25,780 nt of DNA. It comes from Alphaproteobacteria bacterium. GTDB taxonomy: Bacteria; Pseudomonadota; Alphaproteobacteria; UBA8366. This document shows, one piece after another, positions 14,484 to 22,436 of this stretch. Position 1 is the stretch's first letter. Each line of letters opens with the position of its first letter. The notes under the pieces are model-generated. The model saw only the letters and a program-made list of their open reading frames with translations, was not told where the DNA came from and ran no database searches. A program made the position numbers and the translations under genes. Where the stretch lies: NCBI GenBank assembly GCA_030743445.1, contig JASLSL010000096.1, positions 1-25,780 of the forward strand. The letters run 5' to 3'.

Positions 14484-15365
14484 TCAAAGTGCCGCGAGCT
14501 CGGCCGCCGAGGGCGCGAACCAGTACGACCCGGTGACCGGCCGGGAGAAATCGGTCAGGCGGTCGCGGATGCCGTCGCCGGTCGCGCCGAACATGCTTTC
14601 AAGTTGCACGTCGAAGCGCAAGCGCTCGCAGGCGAACGCCAGGAAGTAGAGCCCCACTTCCGCCGCCGATCCGAAGGGGACGCTGCGGCGCCAGATCTTC
14701 ATCGCCACCCCGTCGACCTTCAGGTCGGTCCGCGAGACGTGCGAGTCCGCCGGCATCGCGTCGCCCTCGAGCTCGATGCTATCCGCCTTGGTGCGGCCGA
14801 TGACCCGCTCCTGCTCGGCCACCGGCAAGGCGTTGAAGGCGTCGAGGTCGTGGACCCAGCGCTGGCTCAGCACCAAGGCGCCGCCGGCCCCGGCCTCGCC
14901 GTCGGGCACCAGGGCGGCTTCGAGCCGCGCCTCGTCCTTGGGATTGGCGGTGCCGTCGATGAACCCGGTCAGGTCGCGGGAGTCGTGATAGACGAAGCCC
15001 GGTTGCTCGAGCTCGAGGTCGCCGACCGGCTGCATCGCGTTGTGGACCGCCAGCATGCGGTCGAACACATGGTCGGCGCCCGCGCCCTGGATCCAATACA
15101 ACAGGTCGCGCTGGGTCGAGGGCGCCGACTTGCCGTCGAGCCCCTCGATCGGCGCGAACGGCGCCAATCCGTCGGGCGCCGCTCCCGGCGCCAGACGCGC
15201 CCATAAATCCGGACCGAAGGCGACCACGGTGTGGGTCGTTCCCACTTCCTTAAGGGATTCGGCCACCGCCGCCTTGATGTCGCCGGATGGCGCGTCGGTC
15301 GCGTATTCGAGGAAGGTGTGATGCCGATTGCCTTCTATGAATATTCCCGGCTGCGGTGCGGCCAT
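14484..15365 (-). CDS. Dyp-type haem peroxidase
   Basis: A 293-residue dye-decolourising peroxidase. The GxxDG signature is present (GFIDG, residues 134-138, with the distal aspartate D137), as is the proximal haem histidine H209 in ADSHVSR. The C-terminus has KIWRRSVPFGSAAEVGLYFLAFACERLRFDVQLESMFG, with the arginine-rich haem pocket segment. No signal peptide is present, so it is cytoplasmic or encapsulin-loaded; no encapsulin gene is in the window. ATG 15365 with GGGAG eight bases upstream is preferred over GTG 15380. Its stop is 16 bases from the convergent amidohydrolase stop, and it diverges from the PEP mutase-family gene across 175 bases in which no further element was recognised. Confidence 0.93.
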   Translation of the reverse strand: MAAPQPGIFIEGNRHHTFLEYATDAPSGDIKAAVAESLKEVGTTHTVVAFGPDLWARLAPGAAPDGLAPFAPIEGLDGKSAPSTQRDLLYWIQGAGADHVFDRMLAVHNAMQPVGDLELEQPGFVYHDSRDLTGFIDGTANPKDEARLEAALVPDGEAGAGGALVLSQRWVHDLDAFNALPVAEQERVIGRTKADSIELEGDAMPADSHVSRTDLKVDGVAMKIWRRSVPFGSAAEVGLYFLAFACERLRFDVQLESMFGATGDGIRDRLTDFSRPVTGSYWFAPSAAELAAL

Positions 15366-15540
15366 GATGTGTGCTCCCACTCACATTGGATCGCCGACAT
15401 TACGATAGAAGAACATGGCTGGGAATGACCGGAGTCAATTGGGTGTTACCGGGCGAAGATAGAATCTGGCGCCCGCGTGCGACCCGCGCCATTATGGTGC
15501 CAAAGGAATTCGAACACCCGACCGGGAAGGGAGCCATCCC

Positions 15541-16479
15541 ATGAAAAAGACCACCCAACTGCGCAAGATTTTGAAGGAAGGCAAGTCGATCTTCGTGCCG
15601 GGCTGCTACAACGCTCTGAGCGCCAAGATCCTGGACCAGGTCGGCTTTCCGGCGATCTACATGACCGGCTACGGCACCTCGCTCTCGCTCATCGGCATGC
15701 CCGATGTCGGCCTCGCCACGATGACCGAGATGCACCTCAACGCGCGCTACATCGCCAACGTGGCGAGCGTGCCGATCATCGCCGATTCCGACAACGGTTA
15801 CGGCAACGCGATCAACGTCATCCGCACGGTCAAGGAATACGTCCAGACCGGCGTCGCCGCGATCCACATCGAGGACCAGATCGTGCCCAAGCGCTGCGGC
15901 CACGTCGCCGGGCGCCAGGTGATCCCGATCGAGGAGGCCTGCGGCAAGTACCGCGCGGCCGACTATGCCCGCAAGGAGATCGACCCGGACTTCGTGCTGA
16001 TCGCGCGGACCGACGCGCGCGGCGCCCATGGCGGGACGCTGGACGACGCGATCTCCCGGGCCAACGCCTACCTCGAGTCCGGCGCCGACATGGCCTTCGT
16101 CGAGGGCCCGGTCGACGTCGACGAGGTCAAGCGCATCTGCGCCGAGGTCAAGGGGCCGATCCTCTACAACCAGACCGGCATCTCGCCGCGCTTCACCATG
16201 GCAGAGCTGCAGGAGCTCGGCATCGCCATCACCATAGCACCTGGCGCCGCGATGCGGGCGCAGATGAAGGCGGTCTACGACCTCGCCGTGGCGATGCACG
16301 AGGACGGGCCCGACGCCGAAAAGCGGTTCAACAAGGAATTCACCGACCATCCGATCGGCGATTTCCACACCTTCGCCGGGTTCGACCAGGTGATGGAGTG
16401 GGAGAAGGAGTTCCTCGGCGAGGCCGAACTTGCCAAGTACGAGGATTCGGTCGGCCACCGGCCGCAAGCGGCGGAGTAA
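15541..16479 (+). CDS. Isocitrate lyase/PEP mutase family enzyme
   Basis: A 312-residue TIM-barrel enzyme. The metal site is visible as D82 and D84 (IADSDNGYG) and E111 (HIEDQ); the lyase loop K117-R-C-G-H121 with the catalytic cysteine C119 marks it as a C-C bond lyase (methylisocitrate, dimethylmalate or similar) or oxaloacetate decarboxylase rather than a phosphonate mutase. The N-terminal VPGCYNALSAKILDQVGFPAIYMTGYG is typical. A strong AGGGAG precedes the ATG. No prp-type neighbours are present, so the substrate remains open. The Crp-like gene follows 78 bases later. Confidence 0.9.
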   Translation: MKKTTQLRKILKEGKSIFVPGCYNALSAKILDQVGFPAIYMTGYGTSLSLIGMPDVGLATMTEMHLNARYIANVASVPIIADSDNGYGNAINVIRTVKEYVQTGVAAIHIEDQIVPKRCGHVAGRQVIPIEEACGKYRAADYARKEIDPDFVLIARTDARGAHGGTLDDAISRANAYLESGADMAFVEGPVDVDEVKRICAEVKGPILYNQTGISPRFTMAELQELGIAITIAPGAAMRAQMKAVYDLAVAMHEDGPDAEKRFNKEFTDHPIGDFHTFAGFDQVMEWEKEFLGEAELAKYEDSVGHRPQAAE

Positions 16480-16557
16480 CACCCGGGCGGCGAAGGTATT
16501 CCGAGACGGTCGAGGCGCCAATAAGGTAAGATTTCCACCCTCGGAGGATCAGGGATC

Positions 16558-17277
16558 GTGTCGAACGGCGATAGCGGAAACCTCGAACACATTGACCTGC
16601 TCGCCGACCTGCCGCCGGAGGCGCGGCTCGGGGTCGAGCGACGCTGCAGGTGGCGGCATTACGCCCGGGGCGAGCACGTCCTGGAGCGCGATAATGAGAA
16701 CCGCGACGTGTTCTTCGTCGTCTCCGGCGCGGTCCGGATCGTCAACCATTCGCTTTCCGGCCGCGAGATCGCCTACGCCAACGTGCGGCCGGGCGGCTAT
16801 TTCGGCGAGCTCTCGGCGATCGACGGCCTACCGCGCTCGGCGACCGTGGTCGCGACCGAGGACTGTCTCCTGGCGTCGATTTCGTCGGGCGTGTTCCTCG
16901 AACTCCTGGAGGGAAATCCGGGCGTCGGCCTGAAGGTGCTGCAACGTCTGACCCAGGTCATCCGCACCTGCGACGACCGGATCATGGACCTCAGCACGCT
17001 CCGGGCGTTCAAACGGGTCTATGTCGAACTGCTTCGCCTGGCGAGACCCGACCCGACGGCGGCGGACGCATGGCTCGTCCGGCCGATGCCGACCCAGACC
17101 GAGATCGCCGGCCGCGCGGGCACCGCGCGCGAGACCGTCGCCCGGGTGCTCGGCGATCTCGCCCACGACGGCATCGTCGAGCGCAAGGGCCGGACGCTAC
17201 ACCTGCTCTACAAGCAGGAGCTCGAGCGGCTGGTCAGCGCCGTCGATCCGGATTCAGACGACGAAGCGGCGCGCTGA
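16558..17277 (+). CDS. Crp/Fnr-family transcriptional regulator, probable cAMP receptor
   Basis: A 239-residue regulator. Residues 13-130 form a cyclic-nucleotide-binding domain with the phosphate-binding cassette FGELSAIDGLPRSATVVA; E84 and the R93-S94 pair occupy the positions that contact cAMP in E. coli CRP. A long helix (about 125-150) leads into a winged helix with TQTEIAGRAGTARETVARVLGDL, in which R191, E192 and R196 match the TGTGA-reading residues R180, E181 and R185 of CRP. No N-terminal cysteine cluster is seen, which argues against an Fnr-type iron-sulphur sensor. The start is GTG 16558. An exact CRP-type site and an adenylate cyclase gene lie just downstream, supporting a cAMP role (inference). 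Confidence 0.92.
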   Translation: MSNGDSGNLEHIDLLADLPPEARLGVERRCRWRHYARGEHVLERDNENRDVFFVVSGAVRIVNHSLSGREIAYANVRPGGYFGELSAIDGLPRSATVVATEDCLLASISSGVFLELLEGNPGVGLKVLQRLTQVIRTCDDRIMDLSTLRAFKRVYVELLRLARPDPTAADAWLVRPMPTQTEIAGRAGTARETVARVLGDLAHDGIVERKGRTLHLLYKQELERLVSAVDPDSDDEAAR

Positions 17278-17307
17278 AAGCCTCGCAGGTCAACGAATCG
17301 GGCCGGG

Positions 17308-17336
17308 CGGCAAATTTTACCAGGCAATTTTTGCCG
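17308..17336 (+). terminator. Possible hairpin behind the Crp gene
   Basis: CGGCAAA (17308-17314) can pair with TTTGCCG (17330-17336), and GGCAA-TTT-TTGCC (17323-17335) is an alternative stem. It is 30 bases beyond the regulator stop. Stems are short and no long T run follows, so termination is only a possibility. Confidence 0.25.
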
Positions 17337-17354
17337 GGGGCAGAAATTACCGCC

Positions 17355-17374
17355 TTTGTGACCGCCGTCACAAA
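17355..17374. promoter_or_regulatory. CRP-type binding site upstream of the adenylate cyclase gene
   Basis: TGTGA-CCGCCG-TCACA at 17357-17372 is an exact match to the CRP half-sites with six-base spacing, extended by TT and AA on the sides to TTTGTGA/TCACAAA. It lies about 165 bases upstream of the cyclase start and 78 bases behind the Crp gene stop. The match is seen directly; binding by the neighbouring regulator is inferred from its conserved recognition helix. Confidence 0.72.
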
Positions 17375-17538
17375 CTCGATTCCGGGTTAAGAATCAGTTA
17401 ATTATCGACGGCAATTTTCAACCTCTCCGAGTCGATTTCCTGGTACGCCGATTGCTCTTGGACTCTCACCTTCGAACGCAACGTTGGAGGCACGGGCAGA
17501 ACGCCCGGAAGACGACTCAGAACGAGGGGACGAGAACT

Positions 17539-18822
17539 ATGCCGAACTCCGCGGACATACATGCCGCCGCTGCCGCTGCGCCGTCGATGGACGGGGCGAC
17601 GCCGGGGCAGGTCGCGCAATTTCCGGCCGCCGTCGCACCGGGCCTACGCGTGACCCTCGAGGACATCGACCACCCGATGTACCTCGTGAACAACAACTTC
17701 GAGGTCGAATGGCAGAACCCCAAGGCTGCCGAATTCCTCGAACAATCCGACAGCCTTGCCGAGGAGATCACCGACCGGAATGTCTTCCGGCTGTTTTTCG
17801 ACAGCGGCAACCTGGTGCAGTCGCAAAGCTGGGAGGAAATCGTCCGGTTCCACTTCGCGCTCGCCAAGAACAGGTTTTCCAAGGACGAGATGAAGAAGCT
17901 CGGCATGTACGTCAGCCGGGAGGACATGGAGCGGCTCGAGGCGATCTACGACGAGGCCCAGGCCTTCGGCCGGGTTCCGCTCTATCACACCGAGATCAAT
18001 CTGGCGTCGCGCGGCGGCGAGGACCAGTGGTACGACCTCTACGCCTCGGTGTTCCGCGAGGGCATCGTCTTCGCCTACGTGCCGAGTGGCAGCAACAGCG
18101 ACAGCCTGCTGGCGTTTTTCGCGCGCCGCGAGCTGGTCATCCGCGACCTGTTGAAGATGCGCCGCCCGTTCCTCACCCCGCTGACGGTCCTGGTCGCCGA
18201 CATCCAGGATTCGGTCAAGATCTGCGCCGAGCTGCCGCCCGAGGAATATTTCGAGATGATCAACGAGATGTGGGGCGCGATGGACGCATTGTTCCGCAAG
18301 TACTATGCGACCCACGGCAAGCACGTCGGCGACGGCATGGTCTATTACTTCTTCCCGCAGCCGGACTGTAACCACCTGATGAACGCGGTGCTGTGCGGCC
18401 ACGCGATGAAGGAGACCATGCGCAGCGTCAGCCACGAATGGCGGCAGCGGAAGAACTGGACCAACGAGCTGGTGCTCAACACCGGGATCGACGAGGGCCA
18501 GGAATGGTTCGGCACCTACCAGACGCCGACGCACCTGGAATTCACGGTCCTCGGCGACACCATCAATCGCGCCGCGCGGCTGAGCGATTTCGCCCGCAAC
18601 GGGTCCGTTTGGCTGACCAAGAACCTGGTCGGGAACCTGACGCCCGAGGAACGCGAGCGGGTGCGTTTCGGCATCCGCCGGACCAGCGACAATGGCGAGG
18701 AGGTGATCGTCTCGAACACCTATTCGCGCGTCTCGAACCTCGCCGACCTGCAGAACGTGGACAATCACAAGTTCCACGACATCGCGACGCTGGCGGTGAC
18801 GGAGATGCTGGACGTGGTGTAG
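17539..18822 (+). CDS. Class III adenylate cyclase with N-terminal PAS-like domain
   Basis: A 427-residue soluble enzyme that makes cAMP from ATP. After a low-complexity Ala-rich start, residues 35-195 look like a PAS-type sensor (VTLEDIDHPMYLVNNNFEVEWQNPKAAEFLE). The catalytic domain (about 210-400) has the two metal aspartates D221 (LVADIQDSV) and D265 (KHVGDGMVYYF), the adenine-selecting K261 and D340, and the transition-state pair N343 and R347 in VLGDTINRAARL. All residues needed for a homodimeric cyclase are present, and the K/D pair favours ATP over GTP. No membrane segment is seen. ATG 17539 has GAGGGG upstream; the frame is open back to 17452 without a better start. It is preceded by a CRP site and the Crp gene. 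Confidence 0.92.
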   Translation: MPNSADIHAAAAAAPSMDGATPGQVAQFPAAVAPGLRVTLEDIDHPMYLVNNNFEVEWQNPKAAEFLEQSDSLAEEITDRNVFRLFFDSGNLVQSQSWEEIVRFHFALAKNRFSKDEMKKLGMYVSREDMERLEAIYDEAQAFGRVPLYHTEINLASRGGEDQWYDLYASVFREGIVFAYVPSGSNSDSLLAFFARRELVIRDLLKMRRPFLTPLTVLVADIQDSVKICAELPPEEYFEMINEMWGAMDALFRKYYATHGKHVGDGMVYYFFPQPDCNHLMNAVLCGHAMKETMRSVSHEWRQRKNWTNELVLNTGIDEGQEWFGTYQTPTHLEFTVLGDTINRAARLSDFARNGSVWLTKNLVGNLTPEERERVRFGIRRTSDNGEEVIVSNTYSRVSNLADLQNVDNHKFHDIATLAVTEMLDVV

Positions 18823-18853
18823 TACGGGAGAATTCATCGTAAATCGCGGAACC

Positions 18854-18874
18854 GTCGCCGGCAACGCCGGCGAC
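18854..18874 (+). terminator. Strong hairpin behind the cyclase gene
   Basis: GTCGCCGGC-AAC-GCCGGCGAC is a perfect 9-bp GC-rich stem with a three-base loop, 32 bases after the cyclase stop and 75 bases before the SDR start. No T tract follows, so it may be a weak or Rho-assisted terminator, or an RNA-stabilising stem. Confidence 0.4.
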
Positions 18875-18948
18875 ACCCCTGTGGCTGGACACGGGCCCGC
18901 TTGCTATAAAGCGAGCCTGGGTCGGCTCGACATAGGGGAAGCAATGCC

Positions 18949-19797
18949 ATGGGCAAGCTGGACGGAAAGACGGCGCTGGTGACCGGCGCCAGCCGCGGGA
19001 TCGGACAGGCGATCGCCGAGTTGTTCGCGGCCGAGGGCGCCAGGGTGGTCTGCGCCGCCAGGACGGTGCAGGAAGGCGACCACCCGCTCGAGGGTTCGCT
19101 CGACCGGACGGTCGAGACCATCACGGCGGCGGGCGGCGAGGCGACGGCGGTCGCGGCCAACATCTCCGAGGAGCCCGAATGCCTGGCGCTGGTCGAGGAC
19201 GCCAGGGCCGCCTATGGGCCGATCGACGTGCTGGTCAACAACGCGGCCCTCAACTACTACATTCCGACCGTCGACTACCCGACCAACCGCTGGGTCCGCG
19301 CCTTCAAGATCAACGTCCACGCGCCCTTCATCCTTTCCAAGACGGTGCTGCCGGACATGACGTCCGGCCGCGGCGGCGCCATCGTCAACATCAGCTCGGG
19401 TGCGGCGATCGGGCCCGGCCGCGGCCCCTACGAGGACCAGCACGCCCGCGGCGGCGTCATGTACGGGGCCAGCAAGGCGGCGCTCGAACGCTTCACCCAG
19501 GGCCTGGCCCAGGAGCTCTCGGCGCACGGCAATATCACGGTCGCCGCGATCTCCCCGTCGCGCGTGGTGCCGACGCCCGGGACCGTGTTCCACAAGCTGG
19601 TCGACGGGATCGACGATCCGCGCGGCGAACCGCCGCTGATGATGGCGCGCGCGGTGCTGCTGCTGGCGACCGAGCCGCCGGAGAAAGTCAACGGGCGGGT
19701 CGCCTACAGCCAGCAGATTCTCAAGGAGTTCGGCTGGATCGAGGACGCGGTCGGACGCGGGGTGGAGACCGCCGGCTCCGGCTACTCGCAAATTTAG
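18949..19797 (+). CDS. Short-chain dehydrogenase/reductase (SDR)
   Basis: A 282-residue classical SDR oxidoreductase. The NAD(P)-binding TGASRGIG (residues 13-20), the NNAA motif (DVLVNNAALNYY), the catalytic serine in VNISSGAAIG, and YGASK carrying the catalytic tyrosine and lysine are all present, with VAAISPSRVVPTPG after them. The insertion GRGPYEDQHARGGV before the catalytic tyrosine is longer than in typical members. The substrate is unknown. AGGGGAA precedes the ATG at 18949. It stands alone between the cyclase and the sensor cluster. Confidence 0.92.
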   Translation: MGKLDGKTALVTGASRGIGQAIAELFAAEGARVVCAARTVQEGDHPLEGSLDRTVETITAAGGEATAVAANISEEPECLALVEDARAAYGPIDVLVNNAALNYYIPTVDYPTNRWVRAFKINVHAPFILSKTVLPDMTSGRGGAIVNISSGAAIGPGRGPYEDQHARGGVMYGASKAALERFTQGLAQELSAHGNITVAAISPSRVVPTPGTVFHKLVDGIDDPRGEPPLMMARAVLLLATEPPEKVNGRVAYSQQILKEFGWIEDAVGRGVETAGSGYSQI

Positions 19798-19877
19798 ACG
19801 GCGCCCGCAGCGGATTGGATTTCGCTTTGCCGATTCGGCCAACTAAGTCGTAACATACCGAAATCGCTAATGTTTGG

Positions 19878-21674
19878 GTGGATCAATTGAAACGCTTCGC
19901 CGTCATAACGCTTGCCCTTTGGGTGGCGATATCGTGGACCGGGCCGGCCGCGGCTCAATCCAGCGACAGCCGATCCGGCGCCGCGAAGGCCGACGACACC
20001 CTGATCGTCGGTATCGATCCCGGCTTTCCGCCGTTCGCGCTTCTGACAATGGATGGAAGGCCGGCCGGCCTGCTGGTCGACGTTTGGCGTCTGTGGGCCA
20101 AGAAGACCGGCCGGAAGATCGAGTTCCTTGCCGCGGACTGGGGCACGCTGATGGACAAGCTGCGTTCCGGCGGGATCGACATCAACTTCGGTCTGTTCCG
20201 CAGCAAGGAGCGGGACAAGTGGATCGATTTCTCGCAACCGTTCTACGAATCCGGATCGCGGCTGTTCTTCCCAACCGATCTGGCCCAGGAACCGACCCTC
20301 GACTCGCTCGCCGGCGCCAAGGTCGGCGTGGTGAAAGGCACATTTCAAGAGAATTATCTGCGCAAGAACCACCCGAAGGTCGAAGCCGTCCCGATGGCCA
20401 ACACCGAAAAGCTGCTGGAAGCGATGCTGGTCGGCGACTTCAAGGCCTTCATCTCCGAGGACCTGATCACCGACCACCTGGTCAGCCGGCTGGGTCTGCA
20501 GGGCGAGGTCGAAGAGGGCAGCGAGGCGCTGATCCGCGAAAAGATCCATGCCGGGATCGAGAAGGGCCGATCGGAACTGCTCGCGATCATCGACAAGGGC
20601 TTCAACGACATCACCAACGCAGAGCTGCGGCGCATCGAGCAACGCTGGATTCGCGACCCGGATTTGCGGTTCTTCCGTGCCGACGACACGAAATTGCGCC
20701 TGACCCAGGCCGAGGAAGCGTGGCTCAAACGCCATAAGTCGGTGCGCGTGATGGTCGGCACCTGGCCGCCGTTCCATTACGTCGAGGACGACAAGAACAA
20801 GGGGCTGGCGCTCGACTACGTCCGCAAGATTCTGGGTGATCTCGGCCTCGAACTGAAGCCGGTGCGGATTTTGTGGGCCGACGCGCTGAGCAGCATCTCT
20901 AAGTTCGAGAAGCTCGACCTGCTGCCGACCATCGCCCGCAGCAAGGAACGCGAAAAGCTGGTCAATATCACGCGGGACTACCTGTCATTCCCTTCCGTTA
21001 TCGTGACGCAGAAGGAAGGCGACGCCATCAAGTCGCTGAAGGACCTCTATGGCCGCAAGGTCGCGGTCGAGAACAACTTCATCATGCACAAGCGGCTGGC
21101 GCGTGACCATCCGGCAATCGAGATCGACCCGCGCAAGACCACCAAGGCGGCGCTCAGCGCGGTCTCGCTCGGCGAGGCCACCGCCTATGTCGGCAACCTC
21201 GCGGTCGCGAGCTATCTGATCGAGAAGTTCGGCTTCGCCAACCTGAAGATCGCGGCGCAGACCGACTATGCCCACGACACCCAGGCGATCGGTGTCCGGC
21301 GCGATTGGCCCGAGCTCGCCAGCATGATCGAAAAGTCGCTCGCCGCGATCACCGAGGAGGAGCACGCCGCACTTCGCGAGAAGGCGTTGAGCGTCAGCCT
21401 GGTCACCGGTCTCGATGTCGCGACCGTCGCCAAATGGGGCGGCGGGATCGGCGCCGTCGCGGTCGTGGTGATCGTCGTATTCGTCCTGTGGACGCGGCGG
21501 CTCGGCCGCGAGATCGACGAGCGCGAGCAGGCCGAGGCGGAGTTGCGCGAGAGCGAGCGGCGCCTGACGGCGATTTTGGAAACGAGCCCAATCGGCGTCG
21601 CCATCGTATCGGTCGAGAGCGGCAAGCGAATCTACGTAAACCCGAGAGTCCTCAAATTGTTCGGCGCGGAGTAG
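19878..21674 (+). CDS. Two-SBP (BvgS-like) membrane sensor, N-terminal part ended by TAG inside a PAS domain
   Basis: A 598-residue product. Signal sequence (1-27) followed by two tandem family-3 periplasmic solute-binding domains: about 41-260 (TLIVGIDPGFPPFALLTMDGRPAGLLVDVW) and 288-510 (VRVMVGTWPPFHYVEDDKNKGLALDYV). One membrane helix at 519-537 (VAVVVIVVFVLW core), a short coiled linker (REIDEREQAEAELRESERRL), then the beginning of a PAS domain (TAILETSPIGVAIVSVESGKRIYVNPRVLKLFGAE). The layout is that of BvgS/EvgS receptors. TAG at 21672-21674 cuts the PAS domain in half, and the same frame continues with its second half. The start is weak: GTG 19878, or TTG 19887 with GGTGGA before it. 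The segment 19798-19877 shows nothing else. Confidence 0.85.
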   Translation: MDQLKRFAVITLALWVAISWTGPAAAQSSDSRSGAAKADDTLIVGIDPGFPPFALLTMDGRPAGLLVDVWRLWAKKTGRKIEFLAADWGTLMDKLRSGGIDINFGLFRSKERDKWIDFSQPFYESGSRLFFPTDLAQEPTLDSLAGAKVGVVKGTFQENYLRKNHPKVEAVPMANTEKLLEAMLVGDFKAFISEDLITDHLVSRLGLQGEVEEGSEALIREKIHAGIEKGRSELLAIIDKGFNDITNAELRRIEQRWIRDPDLRFFRADDTKLRLTQAEEAWLKRHKSVRVMVGTWPPFHYVEDDKNKGLALDYVRKILGDLGLELKPVRILWADALSSISKFEKLDLLPTIARSKEREKLVNITRDYLSFPSVIVTQKEGDAIKSLKDLYGRKVAVENNFIMHKRLARDHPAIEIDPRKTTKAALSAVSLGEATAYVGNLAVASYLIEKFGFANLKIAAQTDYAHDTQAIGVRRDWPELASMIEKSLAAITEEEHAALREKALSVSLVTGLDVATVAKWGGGIGAVAVVVIVVFVLWTRRLGREIDEREQAEAELRESERRLTAILETSPIGVAIVSVESGKRIYVNPRVLKLFGAE

Positions 21675-22436
21675 GCCGACGATTTTACCCAAGGCAACGT
21701 TGCCGAATCCTACGTCGACCCCGAGGACCTCGAACGGATCAAGGAAATGTTCGAGCGCGAGGGGGCGGTCAGCAATTTCGAGGTTAAGCGGCGGCGCGAG
21801 AACGGCGAGGAATGGTGGAGCCTGCTGAACGTCCGTTCGATCGAATTCGGCGGCGAAATGGCGCGGGTAAATTGGGTCATCGACATTTCCGAGCGCAGGG
21901 AGGCGGAAGCCGAACTGGGTGAAAAGGAAGCCCAGCTCCGCACCGCCCTCGACGCATTGTCGGGCGGTCTCTTCATGATCGACAAGGACCTCAACTTCCA
22001 GCTCTGGAACGACCGGGTCATCGAACTCTATGAATTGCCGGACGGAATCATGCGCATGGGCCTGCCGCTGTCCGATCTCATCAGGCTGCGCGCCGAGCGC
22101 GGCGATTTCGGCCCCGGTGATGTGGAAACGCAGATCGAACAGCGGATCGAAGGCTACGGCGACAGCAGCATCCGCCATTTCGAGGACCATATGCCGAGCG
22201 GCCGGGTGATCGATCTCGTGCGCGCGCCAACCGCCAGTGGCGGCATCGTCGCTATTTGCAACGACGTCACCGAGCGCAGACAGGCCGAAGAAGAGTTGCG
22301 CGAGAAGTTGGAGGAGCTCGAGCAGTTCAACAAGCTGGCGGTCGGCCGCGAACTGCGGATGATCGACCTGAAGAAGGAGATCAACGATCTCCTGCAGGGC
22401 ATGGGCAAGGATTCCGAATACGAGATCGTGGAATGA
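21675..22436 (+). pseudogene. C-terminal part of the two-SBP sensor: rest of PAS1, PAS2 and coiled tail
   Basis: It directly continues the frame of the upstream sensor after the TAG. Seen: the second half of the first PAS domain (NVAESYVDPEDLERIKEMFEREG to ARVNWVIDISERREAE), a second PAS of the FGPGD type (LRTALDALSGGLFMIDKDLNFQLWNDRVIELY), and a coiled tail ELEQFNKLAVGRELRMIDLK ending EIVE. There is no kinase, cyclase or receiver domain, so even a read-through product (852 codons) would lack an enzymatic output. The first internal ATG (21747) has AAGGA too close to it for efficient use. Its stop overlaps the TorT-like ATG (ATGA), implying coupled translation when the gene was intact. Confidence 0.8.

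Noticed and set aside
15365..15385. CRP-like TGTGT...TCACA near the Dyp peroxidase start
   Set aside because: The spacing is one base too long and the left half-site is not TGTGA; it also overlaps the start codon.
15400..16521. 373-codon minus-strand frame opposite the isocitrate lyase-like gene
   Set aside because: No recognisable domain and antisense to a gene with all catalytic residues.
17644..18876. 410-codon minus-strand frame opposite the cyclase
   Set aside because: Shadow frame; the plus-strand cyclase is complete with all catalytic residues.
21672..21674. Genome-wide recoding of TAG to a sense codon
   Set aside because: TAG terminates several intact genes in the window (pyrE, hspQ, cyclase, SDR, TPR, TorT-like), so it is a normal stop here.
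20985..22190. 401-codon minus-strand frame opposite the two-SBP sensor, spanning the TAG
   Set aside because: Considered because the plus-strand gene is broken, but it has no domain or ribosome-binding site, whereas the plus strand reads as PAS and SBP domains throughout.
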